A stretch of 64,000 nucleotides of DNA. Source: Chamaea fasciata. Taxonomy: Eukaryota; Chordata; Aves; Passeriformes; Sylviidae. Below the pieces are notes generated by a model. That model was not told the DNA's origin. It made no database searches and was given only the letters and a program-made list of their open reading frames with translations. A program made the position numbers and the translations under genes. This document shows, piece by piece, positions 12,401 to 27,400 of this stretch (the stretch's first letter is position 1; each line of letters starts with the position of its first letter). Location of the stretch: NCBI GenBank assembly GCA_029207755.1, contig JARCOQ010000016.1:8666501-8730500 (forward strand). The letters are read 5' to 3'.

Positions 12401-15400
12401 CTCCCTGCTGCTCTGTTTATACAGTGCACAATCCAAGGAAGATAGAGAAATCCTCCCTTGTGAAATCATGGATGATCCGTGCTCCTTGTTCCATTAGGTA
12501 CGGTGTGGGAAGAGTAGTTTTGTGCTTCATTTAGCACAAGAGACAGAGGGACCTCGATTACATCTCTCCTGCAATGCATCTCCTTTCTAACTGTACATTA
12601 AGGCTCCCAGTCCAAAATCTCCAGTGGTGGCTTATCCCTCTACATTAGAGCATTTCTTCTCAGCACTGATACCACAGCTAAGGCAGTACCAATATTGATA
12701 ATTGCAACTAATAGAGCCAAATATATTCATTGGCTCAAGTTTTCTATATTTTTGATAAACTGTTTAACAGCATTTCTTAGCTTGAGACAAGATATTGATG
12801 ATGTTCTGACTGCTGGTAGCCACTACTTCCCCTAAAATCTGAAGCCAGGAGGCAAGATATAATATATGAAAGAAAAAAACCTGAGTGTGTCTTTTATTGA
12901 ATATCACTTGACAGGGATCAAAGGATTTCTTAATAACTGCATAGATTTACTTTGCATTAAAATAATTTGACCTGTTAAATGCCCTTGAAAGTGCCAGATT
13001 TGCAGCTCTAGAGATGCAAGCCCTATGCATATAAACAAATTAGGGGTAGCATGGAGCCAGGCAAGCTACACTGCCTTGACAGCCTGTGAGAGTCTGACTG
13101 GGGCCAAAAGAAGAGTTAACTAGATGGTAATTCTGTTTCCAAGCCTTTGATGACAGTAATTCAGTCACCAAAGTACATCCATGACCTTCAGGTGAGGGAC
13201 CCCTCTGTTCCTGTATCTCAAACATAGGTGGATGAGATGACAAGCCTTTAGGAGAAGGCAGAAGTACAGGCAAGCAGACTTCCAAATTTCCAGTGAGCTC
13301 ATTAACTAAGACAGTCAGTACCCAGCCAGTCTGCTCTGTCCAGCAGCAGGAACTTCTCCACTTGCTCATATTAATAACAACCAAAGGGACACAGATTGGA
13401 TTAAAAGCACAGAAACCAAAACTACTTTTTCAATCTGAAGTCAAGAAGTTTCAGATTTATGCCCTTAGAAAACAGCAGTGCCATGACTCAGTGCTAAAGA
13501 CAAACTCCAACTTACTTCTTTCTCTGCTCAGCCAAGGAGCTGCCTCTTGTCTGAGCAAACATGTCAAAGTCATCACGAGGATTACTGTGCTGGAGGGAGC
13601 TGAGTGTGCCACTGACACTGTTTGTGCCCAAGTCTGCAACCAGAGGAGAGAAAATAGAGAATCAGTGAAATAAGAAACAAACCATATGCAAACACCATCA
13701 CCATTAACAGCTGCAGCACTGAGGACAGTTTTGTACAAAAAAGGCTGGAGGATGCTAATGATGTGTTCTTGTAAGAAAAATGTAGAGATTATCTAACTCA
13801 TCCAGGAAGCACCACTCCATAAATGCTCCTCATCAAGAAGCCAGCATTTGGGAATTGGTGTGAACCTGCTGCCAATATCCTGAGATATTTACTGGTCACT
13901 AACTCAGTCCAAAATTTTGGGCATGGACAGTAGTTTTCTCCACAATGTTTTCTCTCAGTTAGTAACTGTGAAACCTACACTATCAAACAAAGGGATTTGG
14001 TATTGGTGCAGTGCTGAACAAGGTGGAGAACCTTCAGTCAAACCCAGTGATCCAATCACACAATCTTTGGTTTGATGTAATGCAAACCACCTAAGAGTTT
14101 CATAAAACCTTTCACCCAAAGGTTTCAAATATTATTTGCAGAAGGGGAATCAAGAACATTTACCAGGCTGATTTCACAGAGGACTATAACTAAGCAGATA
14201 TAGAAGTAGTAGTACAAGTTCTGCCATGAACAACAACCTACACCCTTTCCATCAGTCTTCCCCCTGATTAATGAATCCTTCCCTTTGTGCCAGGCTGGTT
14301 CTCAATTGGCAGATTGCCACAGTGCAGAGAGTAGGAATGCCTCATGTAAGCCAAATACCCAAACATTTGGAGGCCACATGGCAACATTAAGAAGTAGTGG
14401 AGACCATGATCTAGGCACTCACCAAGCCCTGCAAGCTGTGAAGAAAGTGAAGATGGAGGTGCTGAGTTTCCGACCATTGGGCTCACCACAGCTGGAGAGC
14501 CAGGACCCAAATCTATTAAATTATCTTCTGTCACCTCATTCAGTACCTGGCAAGAGACAAGAAACACAGAAGTTAAACATGCCAGAAATTTCTTCTTGCA
14601 GTACAACACTAAACATCACAATTTTCCACATTAGGTATAAACTGTTTTCAGAAATGAAACTTCTTTGTTGTGACTGAAGTGTCAATACAGAGTCTTTACT
14701 GAAGTTTGCATCACACTGCAGAAATGGTAAAGCAAAGTAAACAGAGGAAATAGTTATGAATGCAGAATAGAAAATGTAAGAGAAGTACAGATTTATCATG
14801 AACTCAGACCTTGAACACTATAAAACTCTTTTAAATGAAAAGAGTTTTCATTTAAAGAATAATTAGAACTCTTCAGCTTGGAAAGGGGCTGCTTAAATAG
14901 GAGATGAGAGTGGTTCCTAAAATTATGAATGACATGAAGAAAATTAACCTGAACAGTGGTATTGTAAGACACAATGAAGAAAAATTAGGTGAAGCAAACA
15001 AAAATCATTAAGTGACTTCATCAAATGTAAACAAAATATTTGTTATATATAAATGCAAAATAAATATGTAAAAATGTATAGTGAAACTGTGGAACTTATT
15101 GCTTAAGGACACTGTGAACTCCTAAAGTCCACACGGACTCAAAAGCAATCAAAAAAGTTAATAGAGGAATGAAAATCCATCAAGGATTGTAAACACAGAG
15201 ATGTTTCAGTGTGAAGTGACTTCCTGAGCTAAAAGTTGTCTCTTATGGTTTGCCACATTCTTATTTTTCCTGGTATCCACCATTAGCCAGTACAGGCAGG
15301 ACACAGGGCCGGGCAGGTAAAAGGTGTGAGCTGCTGAGAGAATCAGTGGAGTGAGGTACTTACTCCATTGCTGGCGTTCTGTGTTGAGCGTCCTGATCTG

Positions 15401-18400
15401 TATCGTTCAAATCTGTTTAGGAAAAAACAAAACAAAAAAAAACAAACCAAAACCCAACATGGATTATCAAAGCCATCAATAAATAATAAAAAATATGAGT
15501 TTATAACCAAGCCATGACATGCCTGCCACTGAACTTAGTTTTCACTGGCTCCAAAGGGAAATCTGAAAGGTTTAACTCCAAGCCAGGACAAAGGGAGGAT
15601 TGCTGAGAAGTTGCACTCTTAGCAAAGGTGGGTTTTAAGTCGACTAATCTGATCTTGCAGCACAAACATGCTTGAGAAACACTGCAGGATTTGTCTTTTG
15701 GTTCGAGGAGTTTTTTAATCATTAAGTGCTTTGTGACAGACTGTAGTGTGAGCCAAGGGACAGGAGGAACTGCAGCAAGATTGATGCTCCCAGCTCAACA
15801 AGCCAAGCACTGCAGCTCATCTCACTCCCACTTACCAGCTCCCTCTTGCTGCAATAATGTAAATGAGGAGCCATATGTGTGTGGCACAGCCCAACCCAGC
15901 ACATGTGGCACGAGGGACAATGAACAGCAGATTCACTGCTTAAAACATCCTAAGTCGACTCAAAGATGGTCACAATGCTCAAATAGGTTGGTACTTTCCA
16001 ACAAGGAAAAGTAATGATGTTGGATAAAACCATCATACTTCTAAGGAGAAGTCTGGTTAGTCAAGCTCTGATCTTTCTTTACTCTGCGCATCTGGGGTCA
16101 CAAACCTAAACCCAGCTTTCATGACGGTCTTCAAGGCCAGGCTGGATGGAGCTTTGAGCAGCCTGGTCTAGTGGAAGGTGTCCTCACCCTTGGCAGGGGG
16201 GTGGATTAGATGAGTTTTGAGGTCCCTTCCAACCCAAACCATTCTGTGATTCTATGAACTCAAAACAGCAGGGAAACTACCTGCTCCCATGGCCTGTCTG
16301 AGGCCAGTCTGATCTCCTTCCGTACCATGGCAAAGCACCATGATTTCTTGGAGATTTGAATTTTTCAAAGTAGTTTCAGAAGCAGTCTCTCTTTCCAGCA
16401 AAAAGCCCATAATATTCATATAATCCTCCGGGTTTTCTCCCAGATGGACAAAATACAACAGGGAATGTCAAGCAAACTAAAATGTTTTCTTAATGTAACA
16501 GAGGAAAACACAGACTTAAAAGGCAGCAAAACCAAATTCAGGCCCAAATTTCAATTTTAGGAAGCTGTGGGTGTCTGCTATTACTGGAAATCCAACTCCC
16601 TTTGCTGGAAACCTAAGACACCTCCCACCTCATTTCTCACCAAAAGGCTTCTGTTCATTTACATCCCAAGGCTTCACAGCAAAGGCCAGAGCTCCTGCTT
16701 GAGTCACTGACGGAGCTTGGTCCCTGTGCTAGAAATCAGCATGATGGATGTGGAGCTTTTGGAATAGCAGAGGAGGAACTGGAATTTATTGAATGCTCAG
16801 ACCAGTGCAGCTATTCCACCACAAACAGTTTGCTAACATCACTCAGCTCCCCTTTCATGAATAATGACTACAAACACATCAGCCACAGTCAGCAAAGTCG
16901 CAGATGGGGGGAAACAGAAGAAATATTAAGGGTGACCAGACTAAACCTCAGTGATAGTTGCACTCTGCCACTTGTAGAATCCTGCTTGTGCATGAAACAC
17001 ACACCATTTCACACAAAAAGCCAGCGTTCGTTTCAAAGTTTGCCCCATCTCCTCTGAACAAGGAAATCAAAGGCAAAATTGAGGGCACTGAGTCGTCTTT
17101 GCAGCCTTTGCCGTGACAGCACAAATTCACAGATCTGGAGTCTAATTTATTTTTAAAGGCTTGAGAAACAAAGCCCTGTGCTAAGAGCAAGGAACAAAGG
17201 GTACTCTTTAGTGCCTCGCTCCCCAGGCCTGTCATTAAGGGGAAGATTAAACTTTCCCAAGACTGCAGCATCACGTGCCACCTCCTGCAGCAGATGTGCC
17301 TGACAGCGCCTTTGTCTGACATGTCGAAAAGTCCTGTGCCCGAAGTCCTGTCCCTGGGGATGATTCCCTCACACCAGCTCTTCGAAACATTAGCCCTGCA
17401 CAAGACAGGCTTTTTTTCTTTTTCAAGATTTTAAGTGTTACTTAAAAACAAACCCTTTGCATGCACGACGCTCCCGCCCACCTCAGGCAGCTCCCCTTGC
17501 ACCAGCACTGGGACTGGAAAGCTCAGAGATCAGAGGGCAGAGAGAGCTCACAGAAGCCTCCCTAAGCCAGGAAGCAGCACAGAGATTTGTGCAGAGCCCG
17601 GGCTAGCAGGGGAACTAGTGACTGTGGCTGTGCTATTTTTGGTCCCAAGTCCCTACACCCGTACAGCCCTGCACAACAGGGACTTGCAGACTCAAGCCTC
17701 TGCATTCAGAGCGTTTTCTCAAGGTTGTCTTGTGTTTTATAGATATGCCCCACAAAAATTCAATGCATAGCACCAAAAAAAAAAAAAAATAAAATCATAG
17801 TATGAAAAGAATCAACTGAAACAGGAATGTTACCATAAAAGGCCATAAAAACACTCTGTAAATGGTTCCTGTGGTTTGGGTCTCTGTGTGATGTTGGACC
17901 CTTGGCCCGGAAGGCCCAGTTTCACCAACTGACCTATTTTATTCTTAAGTGAAAACCCTGAATGAATGTAAATGGTTGCTGGGAGAGCTGCCCCACCTTT
18001 CATATCGGAGGAAGACGTTATTTAAATCATCATTCACGTGCAGCAGCTCCTCTGTGACTTCTTCATTGGACACTCGTGAGATAAGCTCCACAATTCTCTG
18101 CTGCATGGCTCTGCAGGTTCGGTTCAGTTCCTAGGAGGAATGCATTGTGCACACACAGTCTGATAAGCAACAAGCAATAAGTAGATTTAGTTGAGCTCAG
18201 TTCACAGCCAAACATATCCCCCAGCTGAGAAACACTAAGACAAGTTTATCTTTGCATGATTAAATGTCACCCAAAAGCACATCTAATCAAACGCCCTTCA
18301 AGAGATGATGGCATAAAACCTTGAGAGCCTATTCACAATTCAACTTCCTGATTCTTCTTTAACTCTTGAGCACTTCAGAAAATAAATATCAGTATTTTAG

Positions 18401-21400
18401 TCATCTGTTTTAAGAATAAAACATGTTAATACAACAGCTTCCCAGAAGAGAGTTTTCAAGGAAAATTCAATCTGCTCTTTTTGGCAGTATCATCCTTAAA
18501 AACTAAATTATGTGGATGGTGGAATGTGGGGAAAAAAAGGTTCATCAGGGCTACCACAAGTACTAAATGTGTGCTAGGATGAGAAGTGTTGGCGACACAG
18601 AACTTACAAGCTAGAGAGAACATGATGAGGGTAAAGACAAACCAAAGAGCAGGAGCATGAAAAGGTGAGTGTTCCACACACCCTCCAGCACTGAGACACA
18701 CAGAAATGTACCCTTCCACTGAGTGAGTGCACAGACAAGAGACTGCACAAAGGCAATGGGGAGTTTCACAAGAACATTTTAAGGAATGCAGAGTGAGGGC
18801 ATTTATTTTAGGAGTCTCACATCAAGAAATCTAGATTTCAGTTTGCCTAGACCAGGACTTCTCATGCTTCTAGGACATCTCTTCCATCACCAGCTACTTA
18901 GCAGAATTCAGTAGTCCTGAAAGGCCTCAAGACCAAAGGTCAAACTGGTCTGCTGAGGAGAACTGCAAGAAGAAATGTGACATATGGCAGGGTGCCTCTG
19001 ATCAGGCCAATGGTTTTACTTCAATAAGCACTGACATTCCAGCTAAAGCATGTCCCTCTGTCATCTTCCAGTCCTCCCAGCTCCACTTCACAGCAAAAAT
19101 TCAGCACTAAACAAGGATGACTTGTTGGTACACAACCTTCAGGATGAAAGCAAAAATGTGTTTGTTTTCCTTGCATGGTCTGACATCCTAAGCTCTGGAT
19201 AAATTTCACCTAGTGCAATCCAGCTGCCTTAACAGCTTGAGGAATGTGTTCTCCAATGTCAGTTTTGATCCCATCACTTTCGAAGCAGATTGTGACATTT
19301 CAGAGGTTTGTTTGCTGCCTTTCCGAGAGGGCTGACAGTACCTATCTATTCTGCTCAGAGCTGGCTCTCTCACAGGCTGTTTACATTTGATTGTTGGAGA
19401 AAATGTCAGGAATTATTTAAGGAGGAGGGCTATATAAACCTCAAAGCAAGGAGTCCTTGCATGCAGCACCCAGCTCACAGCTCTCAAAAGACTAACCATC
19501 CTTTGTGATCAAAAATGGGTGCTCCCCAGCTCTGTGATTCAGATTTAGGTTGCATCAGTCACAGAAGGGAACCAGCTGGAATAAAGAATCGCTGCTGTCA
19601 CTCCATTTTATGATCAAGTTCTTTCACCTTAAAGCTGTGCTCTAAGGTTACACTGTCAAGATGCTGGTGGTTGTTTCTCGGTGTAAGCAAACTGTTCGAT
19701 TTCGGCCTGTCATGGTTTCCTGGAAGCTGCTTTTGTTTTGAGCAGTTCGACCCAAATGGGCAGTGACTGAAAGGCTCTTTATTGCAAAGCCTCTCATCAG
19801 CTGCCATGATGGCTCTGAGACAAACAGACAATGCCACTGCATGGGAGAGACCAGTTTTTGGATGGATTTCAAACTCTGATGTATCACAGAGAGCAATTCC
19901 TTGCCTTCCTCTGAACGGACTGCTGTGGGAGCCCATCCTCCCCGCTGGAGGATCAAAACAGAAGGCTATTTCTGAAGCTGTGGAAAGGCAAATCCCATGT
20001 TAAGGGCAGCAGCTGGAATGTCAGATCACAATGTTTCTCATCTGCGTTCCTCATCTGTGGGACACTGTGACTTTCCTCAGTCAAAAGGCCACCCCACGAC
20101 CACTGGCCTTGGGAAATAGGTGTGAAGCCTGAGACACAAGCTCAATTTATACTGTTTTCCCTCTTGAGATGCACAGTGCTGCCCTGGATTGAGATTTTCC
20201 AGCAAAGAAATTTCTTCTGATTACCCAGTCTAGCCCTCTGGACACCAGGGAACTTCACCTGCCTTAAAACACCACACTCTCAGGAAAACACATCTGCTGG
20301 AAAGACAATAGATAGGATTTCAAGTGGCAGAGAATCCACAGACCCTCAGCATTATTTAGTCCAGATGGAAATATGGAGTGTATTTTCCTGCATGGTGACT
20401 GGGAATGTTTTGACACTGTACAAGGGGTGATGGGGGGTGTAAAAGAAGCAGGAATGCTCAGGGCTTACAGAACCTGTGGCAGTTCTAAAGCTGCTCAGTG
20501 GTAGAGGAGACCTGATACTCAACATTGGGAAAAGTTTCTAGCTACACAAAGAGGAAAGCACTGGAATAAGATTCAAGAGAAGTCAGGAAATCCTTGTCAC
20601 TGGAAGATTTAACAAATGAAGAAAATCAAGTGATGGCACTTGCCAACGTCAGGCACAGTTCACATCCATTATGAATCCAAGCACGGGCTGTGAAGTGAGC
20701 TACAACAAAACACACCCCCCAGAGAAACACAAGCACAGAAGGGATCAGAATCCTATTGGCTAGGAAACTTACCTGGAGTAACTCAAGGTCAGAGGAATCC
20801 TCTTGTCCAGGTACCATTTCTGTCAGCATTTCAGACATCACTTTTGTATTCCCACGAACAATATCCAGCTCACTGCGCAGCCGGGCAATCTAAATTGGGG
20901 TAACAAGACAGCAAAACACTGCCTAATCTTTTGGTTTAAGCAGTTCATTTTCCAGAACTGACTTTGAGATATCTCTGGTTCTGTCTGACTTGATATCTCA
21001 GGCTCCAGACATTCTAGCAGGAAAAAACCAAAAAAGATAAAAAGTTTACCCAGGAGAAAAGGAACAGAAAAAGAAAAGAATTATCATCACAAACCCAGAT
21101 GTGCTGTGTCTGTGTGGAAGGGAAGCAACTGCAAACAGCACCTAAAGCCAGACCTTGGCTGTGGTGCCTCACTCCAGTGTGGGGAAAGATGTACATATTT
21201 TAAGTAGAATCTTTGGCTCTGAAGTTATCATTTTGCAGGGAGAAAAGAAAATCCTGTATTAGGGCATTTGCAAGAGCTTGACTTCCTGCATCTGCAAGAC
21301 ATTCTGTGCCTTGAAAGGAGAGGGGCTAATGGGAATAACTGCAAAAATATTGCTGAGTGGGCTGGACCAGCAGATTGTGCTGCCATTACCAGGTCACAGA

Positions 21401-24400
21401 GACACATCCAAAGCCCAGATTTTATACTATAACAGGAAGAAAGATTACTAAGTAGAGCCAGACATAGAAGACAAAGTCCAAGGAGTTAAAATTAAAGTTC
21501 CTCTGCAAATTATTTTCTAATTTGATATGCTGAAAGAGTCTCACTGGAAAGAATCAACATGCCAATACCTGCTCAGAATTAGCAGTGATGGGACCAGTCA
21601 CATTCAAGGCTGGGGCCTGAGGAGCAGAATACGCCGTTGGAGAGGACGAAGAGTAAGAACTGGTGCTCATCCTTTGCTGAGACTGGGAATTGTGCATATT
21701 TGCTGCAGGATCAACTTCAGGAACACTCTGCCACATCAGAGAGACAGGAGTTCAAAAGCTGAGCTGGGACAGCACATGCTTTGTCAGCAACCTCAGGCCA
21801 AACAGGCTCAAATATAGAACATAATTGCACCTTGTGGGAAAGGTCAGTGCAGCTGCTAGAAAAGACTGGCAGCTCCAAAAATCTTCCATGCCCATATCTT
21901 TTGACCCAACCCACAAGCATTTAAGTCCATTTACTCTTATAAGAAAATGAGAAGCAAAATAAAAACAAGAGCCAAAAAGAAGTAATTATAAATTATTTTA
22001 AACTAGGAATTAAGTTGCAGGCTTCCAAAAAATGATGTGATACATAGATACTGAATTTAATTAACCTTGACACAAGAATTGTAATCTCTCAGTCCTTGAT
22101 CACTTGCATTTGCCGCTTCAAAGATTCATTAACTTCAGTTTTCAGAGGGTGAATAATCAGAACACCTGTGATCATTAAGTTACTTCCAAGTAGCAGTTCT
22201 GTCAACTTTCCAGACCTAACTTTCCAGAGGTGTAGAATTCTCACATTACCATGGGAACAGAGAGATTCAGACTCTGTACACCCCTAAGAGACAGGCAGAC
22301 CTTGGCTCAGGGTTATCACCAACAGAAGCAACCACACTTTTGAGCAAAAGAAGTAAATCCCAAGCATAAATCCTGCTGGGCTCTCTTTGAACAAATTAGT
22401 TGCATTTGTTTGGTGGTTTTGTGGTGCAAGATTAAGTGTTACAAACTCTTTCCCTCTTCTCAGATTGATGATTGACTCGAGGGAGGAGATAGCTTATCAG
22501 TCTGTATTATGCCTCTCTTACATGCCCTTTCACTATTAAAATGTCCTTCCAGGAGTGAGAAAATGAGCCAAATTCAGAGAAATGGGAGGGGAAAAACGAG
22601 TAGTTATCCAACTATTTAGATATCCTGGGAAAACACCTCCAGAATTGCAAAGCTGCAGCTTACCCTCTGTGGTGTGTGTATTGGAGACAGAGCATCAAGA
22701 TCTGCCATGGGGAACTCGATGCCTTTCCTCTTGAGTTCTTCATAAATATGTACTACTCCAGTTAAATCGGGGCTACTTCGGAAGGCATCAGCCCAAGCCT
22801 GGAAAACACGAGGGGATTATCCATAAACCTTCCAAATGAAGCTCCAGCCCCACCCTGACCTCAGACCGTTTACTGACTGTAAAAGCTTTCATGGATTTCA
22901 GCTTCAAAGGAAAGCTGGAATCATCAGACCTGGTCTAAAAGGTCCTGCAAATATTAAGACAGTCACCTATACATTTTATTCAGATGTAAAGTAGACAGGA
23001 ACCCAGTGCAGAGTAGCTGTGAGTAGCCCCTGACATCATCAAAATCCATGAACATACATGAACGTCTCTTCCTATCTCCTCTCCTCAGCAGTGATTGATG
23101 CTGATCTTTTCTGGCATATTGTACAGCAGAAGACCCACCAGAAAAGGTCTGTGTGAAAGATTCAACAGATCTAACCAAGATTCACAAAGCTGTAAAATCA
23201 TCTTAAGTAATCTCCATTCACTTTGTGAAACATCCTCATTTGCTGCCAAAGGAAAACCACAGCCATCAACTTGTCTTCAGTGTTTTATTTGGACCAGACT
23301 TAAATTTAAAAAAAAAAGGTCCTTTCTGAGGTTCTTGTCTTGTGAAAGAGACAGTCCCCTGAGCAGCAGAACTAATGACGCCTGGGTTCTGACAGAGCAT
23401 ATCCAACACTCAGACACCCCAGTGTGGCACAAAGGGCGAGTTTGAAAGAGAGAAATTCCCACAGCCAGAACATTCATAATATCTTTCCTGCATGAATTCT
23501 CTGGTGTCTCTGTCTCTGTCTTCAGTTCACATTTGAGCTCTTCCTTCAGTGGGAGTACTAAGTGCTCCTCTTGGCTAGCCAGCCTCCTGCACTTATGAAG
23601 CTGCTGGGAGCACAGTATGCTGAAAGCCTCAACCCCTTTCACTTGTGTTGGAAATTAGCCAAATATTAAAAATGTAGAGGAAGGAAAAACTGAAATATTA
23701 TGACTCAATTAAAAAATGAGGCATTCCACAAACCCCCACATGTGTGGAGCAGAGTATCAGTGTGCTGGATCCAGAACTACTGCGAGACGCGTGTGTGGGC
23801 TCTGAACTTAATTCATTTGCTCATCACTTTTACACTAGTTCTTTGACTATTTTTACTTTAAAAGCTCTTTGAACCATTTTTTTTTATATTTGAGAGGACA
23901 GAAATCCAACATAGCAAAGCAAAATAAGAAATAATATTAATTTTTAACTTGCTTTCTTATTCCCTTCAATGATAAGAAAGAGCATTTCCTACCATCTGTG
24001 CCCAGGAGCCAATCCATTATCAGGTGGAAGCAGACAATCCTGGCTTTTCTTCTCAGCTTTGTTAAGAGTAAATTAACTGCATCAACTGTTGTGATGCAGT
24101 GCAAGTCCAAACAGCCCTGCTTTTGAGCCAGAGAAGACAGCTCTGACAGCACGCAGCCATTGTTTCCTTGGAACTGACTTTCCAAAACATCCCCAGTTCT
24201 GATGGAGACTTTGACTGCACAAGTAACTCCACCTTTTGCCATTTCACTGCCTTTTCAATTTACATCAGAAGCCATATGAATGATGCTTCTACATAATGGT
24301 GTTTACCACTTCAGCTCTATTTGCAAGCAAAAGTGAAAAGTGTTAGGCAAGGGATGGTCTATTTAATAATCATCACTCAAAAGAAACTTAAGAGGCAAAA

Positions 24401-27400
24401 ATATGCTACATTCTTCCCCCAGTTTTAATGAAGCTTGTTTGTCCAGAAGGATGTACTAATGCATCCCCTCTTTCATTGGCTTCCCATGGATTCTGCAAAA
24501 TGATCTCATTTCATCTACACTCTACCTTTTAAAAATATTCTCTCTTCTGCAGTTCTCTTCCCTGGAGAAAGGAGACACTTTCATTTGCATTCTTCTTCAC
24601 CTGAGCTGGGAGCATTATCTACATTAGCGTGTCTCAGAGGTCACAAGCAGGACAGGCACTATTGTCCTAAGTGCTGTCTACACACATTGTAAGACAATCC
24701 CTGTCCTAGACAGCTTACAATCCAACTAGGCAGCTGCAATATTAGCTCTGCTTTATGGATAAAGAGCTACGCTGGAGCTTAGGAGACTGCCCATTGTCCA
24801 AACACATGTAGGACAGAGGGGAGAATGAATTAAGAGCTTCTAAGACTTTGGGCCTTCAGGAGAAATATTCAGATACTTCAGGATAAATCCCACTTGGATC
24901 CTCAGTGTGCCCAAACAGGTCACTTAAATACCACTGTCAATCCAGCCCCTAAATCCAGGACCATCCCAGTGTTTGGACACTGGGTGACAGGCAAGCTCTT
25001 ACCAGGGGCACAGCAACAAGGAATCTTTCCAAGGCCTACTAGCAAGGTGAAGAAGGAAGTATAAGCACTATGCAACATATGCTAATTCATGTACACTGCG
25101 AAACAGGTTGAGAAAGTGAGACACAAGATGCTCAATATCTCAAAACAAGTCTCTAGATAAGAAATTGATGGCAGCTTTATCTACCCTGTTATGGAAAGGC
25201 CCATGAATATCACAGCTGTGTGGCTGAAGACATGCTGTTTGTACAGCCCTCTTCCATTCTTCCAAGTCTGGGCTATTAATACTCTCATTTCTGTTCTTAT
25301 TAATTCCCTGATATCAAATTGGATATAGAAGGGGATACAGACAGGCAATGTTGGTGGGGCAGAGCTGAGATCATCCCTCAGGGACAGGGTTAACTCCAAC
25401 CCCAGGGAGCACAGCCTAAGCTGAGTGAAGCTATCACAGGGTATTTTGGGAGTGTGTGTCCATAGGTCACCTGGAATGAGCGACTACGATCACTCTTCCA
25501 AACTTGTCAGGCAATCTGGAAAACAAAGTCCCCTACCACCTCCAGCTACAGAGACATGAACAGAACCCACCCACAGGCAACCTTCATAATTTTCAGGCTT
25601 TTCATATCAAAAGGCATTTAGTACCCAGAGTGAGGCTTTTAGCTCTATTGCACTAAGTCTCCTCAGATAAAGCTCTGTTTAATACACTGAGGCAATGACT
25701 GTGGCTTTCTGATTATGTTACGAACACTCCCATCTTAGCTGCATTCGCACATTCCCTAAAACAACATGGAAACACACCCAGTTTGTCTTTATGGGACAGT
25801 TTTTACCCTCATCTCCTGGTCACTGCCTGCATCTGTTCTCCCACCAAAGCAGGCAGAAACCTGAGGGCTCCGTCAGATGCACAAGAATTGCTTTTAATAA
25901 TATCATTAATTTTATGCCATTTTTAAAAAAAGCCATAAAATCATATACCAGAAATAAAGGGACCCCCACAGACCCTGATGAAATGCCCACTAATTCCACC
26001 ACCCTACCTATTTCCTGTTCGAAAATCACTTATTTACCTTGTCATGCTCTAAGGATGCCCTATCCCTGTATCCAAATAAGAAATAAAGCAGCAGAAATCC
26101 AAGTGCATGCTTTGCCATAAAAATCAGAAGTATATCTGGCAAATGATGCTGCGCATTTGTAAATACCTCCCCACAAGGAACACTGCAGCAGGTTTATATC
26201 ATTTTAAATACGCAGTGTCTTTTAGTCTCTGGTGTACGCAGTAGCCTGTGGAAGCTTAGTGATAAAGCTTCCTATAATTGTCAGATTTCCTCCAGGCAGG
26301 CACCAATGTTTCCTCATGTGTGGCTAATGGTTTGTGGAATTAACACGGCTGTTTATTGTTGTGCTGCACAGAAGGAGAAGTGGCAGACAGGCCCATGTCT
26401 GAACTTCCCACTGCAGGCAAGGATCTGACAGCGTGCTTTTACTGCACAATAACCAGGGAAAAGACACCAAAACCATTTTAATTCCTATATGGTCATTTAC
26501 TTTTCTATAACCATCTTTGAAAGGAATGCAGAATGCTTTCAAATGGAGGGAAACAGCCCCATTTTCCAGTCAGGGAAACAGACACAGAAAGGCAAGTGTT
26601 CTGCAGCTGACACCAAAAGCACAATCCTCTGAAATCTCCCGGCCTCAGATGACAAGCCATTTGCCGAGGCAAGTCTCCAGCTTCTAGATATGACTGTTAA
26701 ATTGCAAAAGCATCCATTTACCTTTTATTAAATCCTCCTGTTTTAGAGTGGTACCTCTCTAACTAGAATCCAGACAGCTCTCCCTGGATAAAATATCTAT
26801 GTGTGTACGTGTCTGCTTTTTCACACCAATCTGGATATATTGTTTGAGTTTATATATAAAAAACTTGCCACATTTTTAACGATGACAGCATGTTTAGTGA
26901 GGCGTAGCATCCAAGCAGACAGTCCTTATTTCAGGCAGCAACATATGGAGGCAAAGACAAGCTGTGTACCTGAATCAGTGCTAGGACTTTATCCTGCACT
27001 ATAGTGGGGGGGTTGTTCTTGGGTGAGATGATTTTCACCAGAACGCCATCGATGAAGTCACGGTTTGCCACCAAGACGTGGAAGCGATGGCCACAGTTCT
27101 TCACACAGGTCTCCAACACCTACACACACAAAAAAACCCAACATTCATTGTTGGAGCAAAGCTTGATCACACACACAGCACCTGATTTTTTCATTTGTTT
27201 TAGATTTTTTGATGGGAGGACGAGAAGATAGAGGGAAGATTACACTTGTGCTCTTACTACTTCTCTTCTTCCCCAGTTTTGCCAAAAAACTTCTTCTCTA
27301 CACACACATTCAGCTGTACCTCACCCACCGTTAACATACTGGGCATTTTTGTGATCCATCTTTCCTGTTTTCAAGGTAAAGAAATAGAAAGTTTCTTCAT

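Larger units (their letters stand above)
22799..26969 (-). other. TOM1L2: TOM1L2 intron 4, 4.2 kb
   Basis: It holds two weak traces of old repeats (24,648-24,818 and 26,560-26,610). No CR1 tail or coding segment was seen. Confidence 0.7.

Noticed and set aside
15701..15715. GGTTCGAGGAG as a tRNA B-box
   Set aside because: There is no matching A-box at the right distance, no cloverleaf and no RNA polymerase III terminator context. No other tRNA-like box was found.
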